Assembly: GCA_963681505.1 (NCBI GenBank)
Contig: OY811976.1
Span: 4,206,003 to 4,270,002 of the forward strand
Reading direction: 5' to 3'
Source: Eunapius fragilis
Lineage: Eukaryota > Porifera > Demospongiae > Spongillida > Spongillidae
DNA length: 64,000 nt
The notes below the pieces were generated by a model. It did not search any database. It was not told where the DNA came from and saw only the letters and a list, made by a program, of their open reading frames with translations. The translations under genes were made by a program, and so were the position numbers. Shown in pieces: positions 53,869 to 64,000 of the stretch (position 1 is the first letter of the stretch; every line of letters starts with the position of its first letter).

Positions 53869-56800
53869 TTAAAGACGGACAGGGGGGTTTCGAATACGTT
53901 GAGGGTATCTTCGTACAGGAACTTCCATCTGTTCCTCTTCTGGTCCAAAGTCTTCGCCTCTTTCATTCTCATTTCTGGGGGCATCCTCCTGGGTTGCTTC
54001 CTCCTCTACATGTACCGGGGCTTCTCCATCTTCTATGGTGACATCATCTTGGATCATAGCATCCTCTTCTCCATGTACTGGGGCTTCTTCATCTTCTCTG
54101 ATGACATCATCTTGGATCATAGCATCCTCTTCTCCATGTACCGGGGCTTCTTCTTCATCTTCCTCCTCTAAAATGAAATGCCCACTAGCATCATCTGGCT
54201 GGTTTGAATGACTGTGTCTGTGTCCAGCATCCCTCTCATTTCTGCTAATTTGTTGTAACTCAGGTTCAGGGTGACCATAATACAGTTTCAGTCGATTGGC
54301 ATGGACAATTTGACACTTTGTACTGCCTATAAGCTGTATCTTGTAGTTGACATTGGTAACTTTGTCCAAAACTGTATACGGTCCCCGCCATAAAGATGAT
54401 AACTTTCTGCTCAAACCACTCTTAATAGCTGGTACATACAACCAAACTATGTCTCCTACCTGAAACAGGCACTCCCCTGTACTTGCTTTGTCCGCTGAGC
54501 GTTTTTGACGCTGGTGAGCAGCATCCAGTTGCTGGCGCACTAATGAGAATGAGTCTTTAAGGGACCTCTGTATATTCTGCACGTACTGTGGTATTTTCTT
54601 CTTCTGCTGCAGCATCCGTCCTAGCATAACATCCACAGGTAGGCTAGGAGAACGGCCAAACATAACAAGAAATGGTGTGTATCCCGTTGACTCGTGGATA
54701 GCCGTTCGATATGCAAAAAGAACAGTTTGCAGATGATCATTCCAATCCTTTTGATGATCACTAACCACCTTAGAAAGCACGGCCTCCAATGTGCGATTAA
54801 ACCTCTCCACTTGTCCATTTCCTTGTGGATGATAAGCAGTGGTCTGTGTACGCTGTATTCCCAACAATGTGCACAAGGACTGAATCACCTCACTCACCAG
54901 ATTAGCACCTTGGTCACTGTGAAGGTACTGAGGTACTCCATAACGACACACCACTTCTTCTACCAAGACCTTAGCCAGGGTAACACTATCAGTTGTAACC
55001 AGAGGAAAAGCCTCCACCCATTTACTAAACAGGTCAGTTACCACAAGTATATATTTGTGCCCCCTTGTCGTAGCTGGTAAAGGACCCATGATATCCCATG
55101 ATATTTTTTGAAAGGGATATTCACTTTCAATATTGCCAATCGGGGCTTGATGCTTGGGAATAGGATGGTTTCGCCTTTGACAACGGTCACATCGCTGGAC
55201 AGCATCTTTCACATCTTGCTCATACCCGGGCCAAAAGAATCGTTTCTTCACCTTCTCAAAGGTTTTGCGGATTCCCAAATGCCCAGCATTGTTATGCAAC
55301 TGCTCCAAGATGGTTTGCCTTAGGGTAATGGGAACGACTACCTGCCTGGAAGGATTATTACTATTTTTCAATTGACGAACTAGAATGCCATCCTCTAGAT
55401 GAAAATCATCCTGTGTAGCATTGTGTTTCCCTTCCTGAAGCCTCTGGATAATCTCTGAAGTGTAAGCATCTTTTGCTTGCTCTTGCCGTATCCTTCCACT
55501 ATCTCCTACACTGCAGGTTATTCCATACACCGCAGAAACTTGTTCCTTACTTACCCCTGGTCGTCTTGACATTCCATCAGCATTCCCATGACTTCTTCCC
55601 GGTCTATACAGCACATCCATGTCAAACTGTTGAAGGTACAGGAGCCATCTGGTCAACCGTCCACTTGTATCCTTAAGTCCATGAAGAGAGGTCAAAGGGT
55701 TGTGATCAGTGTAGAGGGTAAAAGGTCTGCCATACAAATAAGGATAAAATTCCTTTACTGCTGCAACCACTGCCAAAGCTTCTCTCTCCACTGTAGAGTA
55801 ATTTCGTTCTGCCCTGTTCAACTGACGGCTCCAGTACGATATTACATGTTCTTGACCATCAATCACCTGACTCAGGACTCCTCCTAGTGCACTATCTGAT
55901 GCATCAGTTGCCAATGTGAATTTGTGTTCAAACTGTGGATATGCTAATATAGGAGGAGATACCAACCGCTGCTGTAACACTTCAAAGGCTCTTCCACACT
56001 CATCGGTCCACTTGTACCCAGCTGCTGACTTCCTAGTGAGTTTATGAAGAGGTTCAGCGATGACAGAATATCCTTCAATAAAGCGACGATAATAATTAGT
56101 CAAGCCGAGAAATTGTCGTAACTCTTTGACATCACGTGGTGTTGGGTATGATGTTATAGCACGCAACTTCTCTGGATCTGCTTTCACTCCATCTCGAGAT
56201 ACAATGTGACCGAGATAGCGAATCTCACTTCTAGCAAAGTGACACTTTTTAGGTTTAAGTTTCAAACCTGCACGGGCAAGATGTTCAAACACTGTTCTGA
56301 GCCGTTCTAGGTGTTGAGGGAATGTGGCACTGAACACAATGATGTCGTCAATATATATAAGACACTGTTCAAATGTGAGCCCAGCCAGAACACATTCCAT
56401 TAACCTTTGGAAAGTTGCTGGAGCATTGGTTAGTCCAAAGGGCATGACATTAAATTCGTAGTGACCATCTCGGGTTGAAAATGCTGTTTTCTCCTTATCA
56501 CTCTCGCTCACCTCTACTTGCCAATATCCGGAGGCTAGATCCAAAGTAGTAAAATACTGAGATCCAGACAGTGACTCTAGAGTTTCGTCAATTCGTGGCA
56601 GAGGATAAGCGTCTTTGTGGGTCACAGAATTAACTTTTCTGAAGTCTATGCAGAATCTCCAAGCCCCATCTTTCTTCTTTATCATTACCACTGGGGATGA
56701 CCAAGGACTGCAGCTCTTTCTGATCACCCCTTGCTGAAGCATCTTCTTGATCTCTGCCTTAACAGTATCCTGTAGCACGAATGGAATCCTTCGGAGTGGT

Positions 56801-57650
56801 TGTCGGATTGGAGACCCCTCAGTGCGGATAGTATGCTTGATGACTGAAGTCCGCCCTGTGCACCCTCCTTCTGACACAAACAGATCCCGAAATTCCCAAA
56901 TCAGTCTATTTAAATCATGTCTCTGAGGAGTACTAAGGTCAGCTCTAGCAAGGTCCACCACTGGCATAACATCACCTTGCACATTATCTGGAGTGTGCTC
57001 GCTATCACTAACTGGCATTATCTCCACACTGGAGTTAAAACTAGCTATTGTAGTTCCTGAATACAATGTCATCATCTCATGCCCTGTGTTTATAACCTGC
57101 ATGGACACTTCGTTTCTTGGATTTACTGTATTCAGGCTCCTAGCAACTAACAACCTGCCTTGACCTTTATAATTAGGCTCCACCAATCCCTCCTGCCCAG
57201 CCTTTATGCCTGGATGTTTGATTGTGGCTGCAACAAACACTTTTGACCTTGCGGGGATCTGTACTGTTTCTGACACAGAAACAACTGCCACAATCTCAGG
57301 CTTTATTGTTTCATAAAGTTGCAAGTAAGTGGATCCTGATGTTAGTGATAATGAATTCTTCACACAGTCAATTACTGCCCCATGCTTAGCCAAAAAATCC
57401 ATTCCCAACAAACAATCCACAGTAAGTTTATGTACCACAATAAAAGACTGGTTAGTAGAGAATGTATCCAATAAGATTGGAATATTCACACGACCCACAA
57501 CATCCAATGGGCTTCCATTTGCACCAATCGCACTAGGTGCTGCGCTGTTAATCTCCGCACGGACACTGGAGGGTAAAACGCCATAGGCCACTACCGATAC
57601 TGCTGCCCCTGAGTCTATCAAAAAGCCTATAGATCGGCCTGCTAACATTC
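53869..57650 (-). CDS. Gypsy retrotransposon Pol: protease, RT, RNase H, integrase (open)
   Basis: One open frame of about 1,266 codons, the first seven of which come from the adjacent BEL LTR. Aspartic protease motif FLIDSGAAVSVVA at the start; RT with SSPVVMIKKKDGAWRFCIDF and YIDDIIVFS (around residue 440); RNase H with TLATDASDSALGGVLSQ (around 593); integrase with HNNAGHLGIRKT and CDRCQRRNH zinc region, D in SWDIMGPL, D in LHSDQGANL, E in GNGQVERFNRT; and a GPY/F-type module (LWRGPYTVL). An acidic C-terminal tail holds an in-frame minisatellite. No stop or shift: this copy is coding-complete except that the BEL element separates it from gag. In intact copies gag and pol would be one frame across 57650/63624. 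Confidence 0.93.
54005..54165 (-). repeat. In-frame minisatellite in the Gypsy Pol tail
   Basis: A unit of about 60-66 bp is repeated nearly three times, encoding EEAPVHGEEDAMIQDDV-like acidic segments. Length varies by whole codons, so the frame stays open. Confidence 0.85.
57646..57650. repeat. BEL target-site duplication, left
   Basis: CATTC immediately before the LTR start TGTAGAGAAAC; repeated at 63624-63628 directly after the other LTR. Confidence 0.92.
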
Positions 57651-57808
57651 TGTAGAGAAACTCAATCAATTTAAGCGATTGTGAGCGATCCGAGGGGATA
57701 CAAAGCTAGCTAGCTCGCACGTTCCTGTTCACAAAATTAATATTTTTTACTACAATCACGTGCGCACAATAAATGAATAATAACGCAATTAATATCCCGT
57801 TTTCTACA
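57651..57808 (-). repeat. BEL 3' LTR, 158 bp
   Basis: Starts TGTAGA and ends TCTACA (+ strand reading), with an inverted terminal TGTAGA/TCTACA. By eye identical over all 158 bp to 63466-63623. A GGTGGCAG polypurine-like tract precedes it on the - strand at 57809-57816. Confidence 0.95.
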
Positions 57809-57835
57809 CTGCCACCATTGACTAGTCTGAACTAG

Positions 57836-59002
57836 TCAATAATCAAGTTCAGATTCATCAGACTGATTCGCCAGAGTGGTTAATTTCAGCTTGGCTATTT
57901 CCGCTGCTGCCCTTCTGGGACGTTCGTTAGTAGTGCCTTGCTGCTTGTCGGGAGTCACTGGGGTCTCAGCATCTGGGTGCTTGATTTCAAGTGGGTACAA
58001 TCGCTGCAATGGTCGCCTCAATGTAGTGGAACCAGTCTTGGATGACACGCGAACCACTGCTCCTCTGACATGACCATCACTGCCCTGGATGAGCTGCTCT
58101 ACCCTTCCCAATCTCCAAAACGTTCTGGGATGATTGTCATCATGCACCAGGACTATATCTCCAAGAATAATCTTGCCATATCCTTTGTCCTTGGTGGTGG
58201 AGAATCGATGGGCTTCCCTTAAGTTAATGAGATACTCGGTCTTCCAACGTTTCCAGAAGTGTTGCAGAATGAGTTGAAGATGTTTCATTCGTGAAGTGAC
58301 GGCAGAATGAGTACTTGACGTAACAAAGTCCAAGTCCAATTCTGATGATACGTGTGTGTCAGGTAATCCGTGGAGTCGACGGCCTGTGAGTAGGTGCGCT
58401 GGAGTGAGTGGTTCATCAAAATCATCAGATGAGAGGTAAGTAAGTGGTCTGGAGTTGAGCGTTCCTTCCACCTCCACAATGACAGTCAATATTTCATCAA
58501 ACATTAACCTTGCATGACCTATGACCTTTTTTAAGCATCTCTTGACCAAGCCAACCATCCTCTCAAAGAATCCACCCCACCAAGGAGCCTTCTCCAAGTT
58601 GAAGCGCCATTCTATCCGTTGCTCTGTGAAGAAGTTCTCAACAACAGGATGTGTTTGGATCTGGGCTAATTCCTTGTGGGCGGATCGAAACGTCTTGCTA
58701 TTGTCCGAAACGACTATCGATGGGGTACCTCTTCGTGCTGCAAAACGCTTGAAGCATCTGATGAAAGATTCGGTAGACATGTCTGGCACCACCTCTAGAT
58801 GTATGGCTCGTGTCACGCAACATGAAAATAGTGAGATCCACACCTTTTCACCTGACTTGACGTACAAGGGACCAGCGTAGTCGACCCCTACACAGTTAAA
58901 TGGCGGGTATTCCCTTACACGGAACTGTGGCAATGGTGGAGACTCACACGCATCATACGGTCTTGCATTGATTCTGGCACAGATTGTGCACTGATGCAGC
59001 AA
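57836..59002 (-). pseudogene. BEL/Pao integrase (frame separated by one stop)
   Basis: Starts inside the HHCC zinc region (LLHQCTICARINARPY). Catalytic residues: D in FNCVGVDYAGPL, D in IVVSDNSKTF, E in WWGGFFERMVG, matching Pao-type integrases (rve with D-D-E). Later blocks are GTLNSRPLTYLSSDD, LTPAHLLTGRRL and GDIVLVHDDNHPRTFWRLGR (DUF5641-type). It lies in the same frame as the segment ending at 59009, from which it is separated by a TAA at 59009-59011, so the natural protein is one polyprotein. Otherwise open. Confidence 0.85.
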
Positions 59003-59008
59003 ATTCCT

Positions 59009-60050
59009 TTAAAAACTCCTCCCTTTGATGATCCAGAATCGTCCTCTAAGTTCGGCCAGTGTTTCTTTGACGCCGCCGTGCATCACGTGTTTGTGGCAGT
59101 CTTTGGCTACAAGAATCGTAATGTGGTGTTTACTTGGTAGAAGTATCGGGTGTTTGGCATCCATTGGGAGCTCTGCATTGCTAAGTCTTCCCTTACATCT
59201 CCACAGCCCTAAATCATCCAAGAAAAGGCCTAGCTGTGTCTTCCACATGGTGAACTTCTCATCTTGGAGTAACATTTCTTGTGCAATCCGTATCCAATAA
59301 AGCTCTGCATCAATAATATCCTTAGCTTCCAACCTCACACTTGCCTCTGTACCACGCCTTCTCATCTTCAGTACCTGGATGAACTTATACACAATGGCTG
59401 TGACCTTCAACAAACGTTTCAGACTGCTAAAATTTTCACATCTGATCATCGGGTCCTTGTGATCGCTGACCAACAGTGAGTGTGATTCTTGACACCGACA
59501 ACTGTCCTTGACCTTCAACTCTGTAGCACAACTTTCAGGCACATGTTCAGGTATACAAGAGTCAGAGAGCCCTTCTGAGGAGGATTCACATAGCCATCTT
59601 GGTCCATTAAACCAGAGTGGGTTGTTCACTAATTGTAGTGGATCCATGCCCCTTGATGGCATGTCGGCTGGATTGTCTGCCCCTGGGCAGTGCTGCCACC
59701 ATACAGCTGGAGCAAGTCGTCGAATTTCTGTAACTCGGTTCTCAACAAACTGCTTCCATTCCTTGTCCACTCTCTTGATCCAGTACAAGACCACAATCGA
59801 ATCAGTGTAACAGATTGAAGGTTCAAGCCTCAGTTCCACTCTAAGTGCAGAATGAGCCCATGAAAGTAGCCTGGACAGTAGAAGTGCTCCTAACAACTCA
59901 AGCCTGGGTATACTGTGCTTCTGCAGCGGGCAAACCCGTGTCTTGGCTACAACCAACTTGGAGTAACAGCTGCCATCAGTTTCTATCCGGAGGTAAACCA
60001 CTGCCGCATATGCATGCTGTGAAGCATCGCAGAAACCCCGAAGACTGCAT
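59009..60050 (-). pseudogene. BEL/Pao RNase H-like region and start of integrase
   Basis: Begins in the Pao RNase H fold (YAAVVYLRIETDGSCYSKLV, CYTDSIVVLYWI with Asp). It continues through the conserved PADMPSRG and LWFNGPRWL blocks to the H half of the integrase zinc site (KHVMHGGVKETLAELR). Its frame joins the RT frame through a 1-nt shift near 60095-60080 and ends at an in-frame TAA (59009-59011). Confidence 0.82.
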
Positions 60051-61101
60051 GACGTCCAATTGGAGAAGTAGCACCGAGGTATAGTAATGGAGTGAACTTG
60101 AATTGCTTCAGTCCATCAAGCAATTTCTCCCACCTTTCCAATAATTCACACGGCAAAGGCTCGTCCCAAGACACATTCTTCACACAAATATTCTGGAAAA
60201 GTAGCTTGAATTGGACAGTTACAGGTGAAATAACTCCCAATGGGTCAAAGAATCGTGCAGCAAGACCAATGACATTTCGCTTGGTGGGTTGAAGCTTTGT
60301 GGCTAGTTCTGTAATGTGCTGGATGTCGAACAACAGCGAATCGGATTCCGGGTTCCAACGTACTCCTAGGACCTTCAAACCCTCCAGGTTGTTCAGGTTG
60401 TCACCTAAGGTGTTTTTCACATATGACATATCCTCACTGGTGACTCTTGCTGGGTCTGTGCCATCTGATTGATCGAGAGTGTGATTCTCTGCCCAATTGA
60501 TCCTTGACTGCAGTTCTGGACAGTTTGTGACAAATTTTCGAAGATTAAATCCACCTTTGGCTAACCAAAGCTTAGACTGCTGGTACAACTTGAACGCCTT
60601 CTCCGCACTCTCTGCTCCAAATGTGACATCGTCTACATATATGGACCGTTGGAATTTCTCCACAAACCCACTGTCTTCAGACCGATAGCCCTCAATGTGC
60701 CGCTTGATCGTAGCATTAAGCAAGAATGGGCTTGCTGAAACACCAAATACGATCCTAGTGAACCGTAGCACTTGAACACTGGGGCAATCACTACTGATGT
60801 CATCCAACCAGAGGAACCTTAGTGCATCCCTGTCTTCCTTCAGAACGGAAACCATTAAGAAAGCCTTTTCGATGTCTGCTACCAAGGCCACTGGAAACAG
60901 GCGAAACCTGAGTAAGATCTCTGCAATGTTTTGGCCAAAGGAAGGTCCAGTATAGAGACAATCGTTAAGTGAAGGACCTTCGCTACGTGCTGACGCATCA
61001 AAGACTATTCTCAGTTTGGTAGTCGATTTGTCCTCCCAAATGACGCCGTGGTGCGGGAGGTAATGCAGCCTTCCAGTAGGACTTCGTGCCGCATCACCCA
61101 T
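60051..61101 (-). pseudogene. BEL/Pao reverse transcriptase
   Basis: RT blocks: RLHYLPHHGV, KLRIVFDASARSEGPSLND, FPVALVADIEKAFLMV (catalytic Asp), TRIVFGVSASPFLLNATI, SIYVDDVTFG (YVDD, residues about 155-158) and GLAARFFDPLGVISPVTV. Typical Pao/BEL RT (FGVSASPFLL). It is in another frame than gag-protease; a 1-nt deletion near 61135 explains this better than a programmed shift, because homologous residues overlap the join. Confidence 0.87.
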
Positions 61102-63428
61102 AACTTCAACAATCCCTTGCGCAATTTGTTCACGAATGATTCGTCATACTCCAGAAGAATGTGTGGGCTTTGCTTTAGTCTTCTTATCAAACCAAACAAT
61201 CTTGCTTGACAGAGGTTGAAGTTATCTGGCAGTACGGGATTAGGATCCTTCCAAGGTAGGCTTACACAGTATCTTCCGTCCTCATATGATATGGTACGCA
61301 TGAAGTTGTCGTACACCGATCCTTCTTGAGATTTTATACCAAGTGTTTCTAGGTCCCAAAAACTATGCAGTATCTGTTCCATCTTGGTGTCGGAGTGAGG
61401 AGACGACATTCCCACATTCAGTACGTGGCATGAAAGAAGGTTCACTGAAGTTGTGTCTGTAGACAATTCTTTCACTGGCCCAGAGAGCACCCAGCCAAAG
61501 TCCGTTTCCACTGCAGTAGGTCCGGTTCTTCCCTTCCGAATCCTTCCAGTCATCAATGACCAGTAGTTGTCAGCTCCGATTAGGATTCCTACCTCTAGAT
61601 GGTCGTTTTGGTCGCTTGAATCTGCCATGTCTAGTCCTGATAGATATGAGTAGTGGTTAGTTGCAAAGGTCAATGGCTGGCCTACGAGTGGCTCGCAAAT
61701 TGTAGGTACAGCAAGTAGTGTCAGAACGACATTGGATCCTGCCTTTGTCTTGATACTGAGTCGAACCACACCACATTCTTGAAATCGTCCTTCTTCTGCT
61801 CCAAAGGTCTTCACCACTAGCCTGTCTTTGCGTTCCACCTTGAGCCCAAGTACCTCACAGATCTTGTTGGAAATGTACGATCTTTGACTTCCACTATCGA
61901 ATACAATTCTAGTGTCAATCACTGGGAATTCTCGATTTGGAGCATTCACCTTCACACGTGCAGTTTGCAGCAGTATTGGAGTATTGGTGCTGACATACAT
62001 GGACATCGTTGACGGTCGTCCGTTAACTGCAGGAGCTTGAACAGTTTGTGATGAATTTTGATGTGCCGGCACAGATGGAGAAGTACCTGGTTGTGAGTTG
62101 TTCGCCTGTTTAGGTCGTGGGCAGATACTCAAGTGATGCCTTCCTTGGCAAATCGAACATTTCAATGAGGATCGGCAGTCAATCCCTTTGTGCCCTCTCC
62201 TGAGACACACAAAACATCTACCCATCTTTAACAGACATTGCCTTCTCTGATCTATGTCGGGTACAGTTCTGCACGAGGAAGACTGGTGTGAATTCCCACA
62301 GTAACAACATGCTGGAGCTGGCGTACTGAGCAGTGCTGCAGTAGTGGGTGGATTCTTTGTAGGTTTCTGTAAGTTTTCTGCCTCTTCCTGAGCTGCCTTT
62401 TCCCTAGCTTCAATTTCACTACCAACAGCTGCCAACAATTTGTCTAACTTCCACTCATCTGTGGTTACTGTTCTGCTCACTACTAAACAAATATCGTGTG
62501 GGATTCTCTTCATCAACACGGAGCTCAGCAGCGTACCATATGACTCTGACTCCACACCAAGAGACCTCAGACAGCGAATGTGTGACTCGACCTTGTCGTA
62601 CAGTTGTCTAAGGGCCTTCAGATTGCGAGAGGTGACGACTGGTTCTAAGTTCATGAGAGCGTCCATGTGCTTGCTAATCTGGTGCTGCTTGTTGCCAAAT
62701 CTCTTCTTAAGCAGGGATAAAGCTTCGGTGTAGTTGCTTGAAGACAAAGTCAATCCACTGATAACTTCTGCAGCTGATGATTCAAGGAGTGATTTTAGAT
62801 AGATAAATTTGTCAATTTCAGTCAAATCTGGATTCTGATGTATGGATGACTCGAAGGAATCCCAAAACGATGACCAATTGGTGATGCCTCCGTCAAATTT
62901 CTTCAGTACCAACTTCGGGAGCTTCACTTTGCACGCTTGGGTCGTTTTCCTGTCAGTACCGTTTTCGTGTTGGGAAATCGTAGTAGCTGGTTCGGTTGTC
63001 ATCGATCGAGATGCAGCAGAGTCAGGTCTGCTCACTTCGGCAGTCACAATATCCGTCCTTATCTCTTGTTCTTCGCTTGCAGCGTCGCTGTTAGCTCTGG
63101 ATCGGTCTCTTGTTGGCGTATGATATGTCTCCGCCACTGCGGACTTAAAGTTGATCATAGCTAGTTCGATTCCTTCCTTGAAGGTGTCAGATTGCTCCAT
63201 CTCGCGCGTAGTTTCTTCTTCGGTCTGTAGTAAATCCACGATTTCCGCGTCAAGTTGACTTATCACACGTAACTTATCCTTCAGGAACTGAACATGCTGC
63301 TTCATCTGTGCTGGGTTAAATTCAGTGGATTCCAAATTCTCTTTCGCTTGAGTGCTGATTCGCGTGGCTGAAGCCCTGTGACCGGCGCGAATGCGCCTCT
63401 TCTTCTTCACTTCTTCGGATTCACTCAT
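61102..63428 (-). CDS. BEL/Pao Gag and aspartic protease
   Basis: Starts at ATG 63428, 38 bp downstream of the 5' LTR. N-terminal basic stretch (EEVKKKRRIRAGHRAS), a predicted helical region, a DUF1759-type capsid core (KLPKLVLKKFDGGITNWSSF ... DKFIYLKSLL ... ALSLLKKRFG), and three zinc knuckles (CCYCGNSHQSSSC, CFVCLRRGHKGIDC, CSICQGRHHLSIC). A DUF1758-type protease follows with IVFDSGSQRSYISNKIC around residue 512 and a long tail to the RT linker (ETDFGWVLSGPV). Open for about 770 codons until the shift near 61135. Confidence 0.9.
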
Positions 63429-63449
63429 GCTCGCCGTTCAAATAACTTC

Positions 63450-63465
63450 CCGGCTCGAAGGACCA
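63450..63465 (-). promoter_or_regulatory. BEL primer-binding site
   Basis: Directly after the 5' LTR on the - strand: TGGTCCTTCGAGCCGGGA. It starts with TGG (complement of tRNA CCA) and contains TTCGA in the place of the T-arm end, so it should pair with a tRNA 3' end. Which tRNA was not determined. Confidence 0.75.
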
Positions 63466-63623
63466 TGTAGAGAAACTCAATCAATTTAAGCGATTGTGAG
63501 CGATCCGAGGGGATACAAAGCTAGCTAGCTCGCACGTTCCTGTTCACAAAATTAATATTTTTTACTACAATCACGTGCGCACAATAAATGAATAATAACG
63601 CAATTAATATCCCGTTTTCTACA
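63466..63623 (-). repeat. BEL 5' LTR, 158 bp
   Basis: Identical by eye to 57651-57808. On the - strand it supplies the promoter for the BEL transcript. AT-rich with AATATTTTTTAC and a CACGTG box. Confidence 0.95.
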
Positions 63624-64000
63624 CATTCCATGTACTTGTAAGGTAGTGAAATTAACCCCACATACCTTCAATGACGTCCTATCGTTCGACTCTTCCCCCT
63701 CTTGACCAGATCCTCGGGCTCCACGCTTCTCGTTGCCTACGGGGCAGTTTCGATACAAATGTCCCTCCTTGCCACATCTGTAGCAACGGCGATGTGGACG
63801 CGTATCATTCCCGGTCGATCCCTGTTTCTCTCTGAAACGTGCCTCAAGCCCCTCCAACCTTTTAAGCACCTGATCCAGCATCTTCTGTAGCTCCTCGTTT
63901 CCTCCTGGAGGTTCCGAGGGTGTCTTTGCTCTCACTGCTTGCACTGGTGCAATTCGTTGACCATCCTCAAATGCAAGTGCGCGCTCAATTGAGACAGCGT
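63624..64000 (-). CDS. Gypsy Gag C-terminal part with zinc knuckle (partial, runs off the edge)
   Basis: Open to the right edge. A likely helical stretch (EELQKMLDQVLKRLEGLEAR) precedes a standard CCHC knuckle CYRCGKEGHLYRNCP. It is then cut by the BEL LTR at 63623; the last codons in the frame come from the LTR. The downstream continuation is the protease at 57650. The first gag codons and the 5' LTR are outside the window. Confidence 0.85.

Larger units (their letters stand above)
57651..63623 (-). mobile_element. Full-length BEL/Pao retrotransposon inserted in the Gypsy element
   Basis: 5,973 bp: identical LTRs at both ends, a tRNA primer-binding site, gag-protease, RT/RNase H and integrase in BEL/Pao order, and the 5-bp duplication CATTC on both sides. 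It splits the Gypsy element between the gag zinc knuckle and the protease. Confidence 0.95.

Noticed and set aside
61011-61101. Programmed -1/+1 frameshift between BEL gag-protease and RT
   Set aside because: Homologous residues on both sides of the shift sit inside a region that is normally continuous in Pao/BEL polyproteins, and no slippery heptamer is seen; a 1-nt deletion is simpler.
1-64000. CRISPR arrays, bacterial operons, rRNA or tRNA genes
   Set aside because: Direct repeats present are satellites or transposon parts; no tRNA B-box/cloverleaf or rRNA segment was recognised, and genes have spliceosomal introns.

Overview
This is a eukaryotic (animal) nuclear window, most likely from a marine invertebrate and plausibly a sponge. 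Genes are split by GT-AG introns. The only convincing host-type genes encode scavenger-receptor cysteine-rich (SRCR) membrane proteins and a RecQ-like helicase. Nearly everything else is transposable-element DNA of several superfamilies. The phylum assignment is inference; nothing in the sequence proves it.

Layout. 1-793: tandem array of a 163-bp unit. About 1116-5625: CACTA/EnSpm-like DNA transposon with an intact 952-aa transposase (-), a divergent partner gene (+) and a terminus whose subterminal repeats end inside a RecQ-like helicase gene (5626-6605, -), which is cut off there. 6798-8757: 5'-truncated Gypsy pol with an internal deletion, followed by an LTR start. 10216-12701: decayed Gypsy pieces (-). 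13.4-14.3 kb: hairpin MITE plus a copy of a dispersed repeat (called family A here). 14529-16306: last three exons of an SRCR membrane gene (+). 17556-22340: ISL2EU-type transposon, with long TIRs, a THAP + DDE_4 transposase (+) and a SWIM-YqaJ-PHD protein (-), both broken; a 417-bp MITE sits in the transposase. 22.8-23.7 kb: Gypsy integrase remnant (-).

25688-39916 (-): a nine-exon SRCR receptor gene whose exon phases all fit. It predicts 523 aa: signal peptide, three SRCR domains, one membrane helix and a tail ending near a PPSY motif. Its 9.6-kb third intron holds a 740-bp hairpin MITE and a 3.26-kb palindromic element with TA flanks, which itself carries a 1,068-bp hAT-like insertion with an 8-bp target duplication.

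41.4-46.5 kb: an unassigned exon, two more hairpin MITEs, two more family A copies, and the decayed 3' end of a non-LTR retrotransposon with a restriction-like endonuclease. 48.2-49.8 kb: long TG/CA satellite. 50.4-53.5 kb (-): decayed Ginger/KRBA2-like integrase with an Ulp1-like protease. 53.6-64 kb (-): a Gypsy element (1,266-aa Pol ORF, gag partly at the right edge) split by a complete BEL/Pao element (57651-63623) with two identical 158-bp LTRs and a 5-bp target duplication.

Overall the window is a layered record of insertions: BEL in Gypsy, Gypsy next to Ginger, CACTA in RecQ, MITE in ISL2EU, hAT-like in palindrome. The two SRCR genes are convergent paralogues flanking the ISL2EU element.
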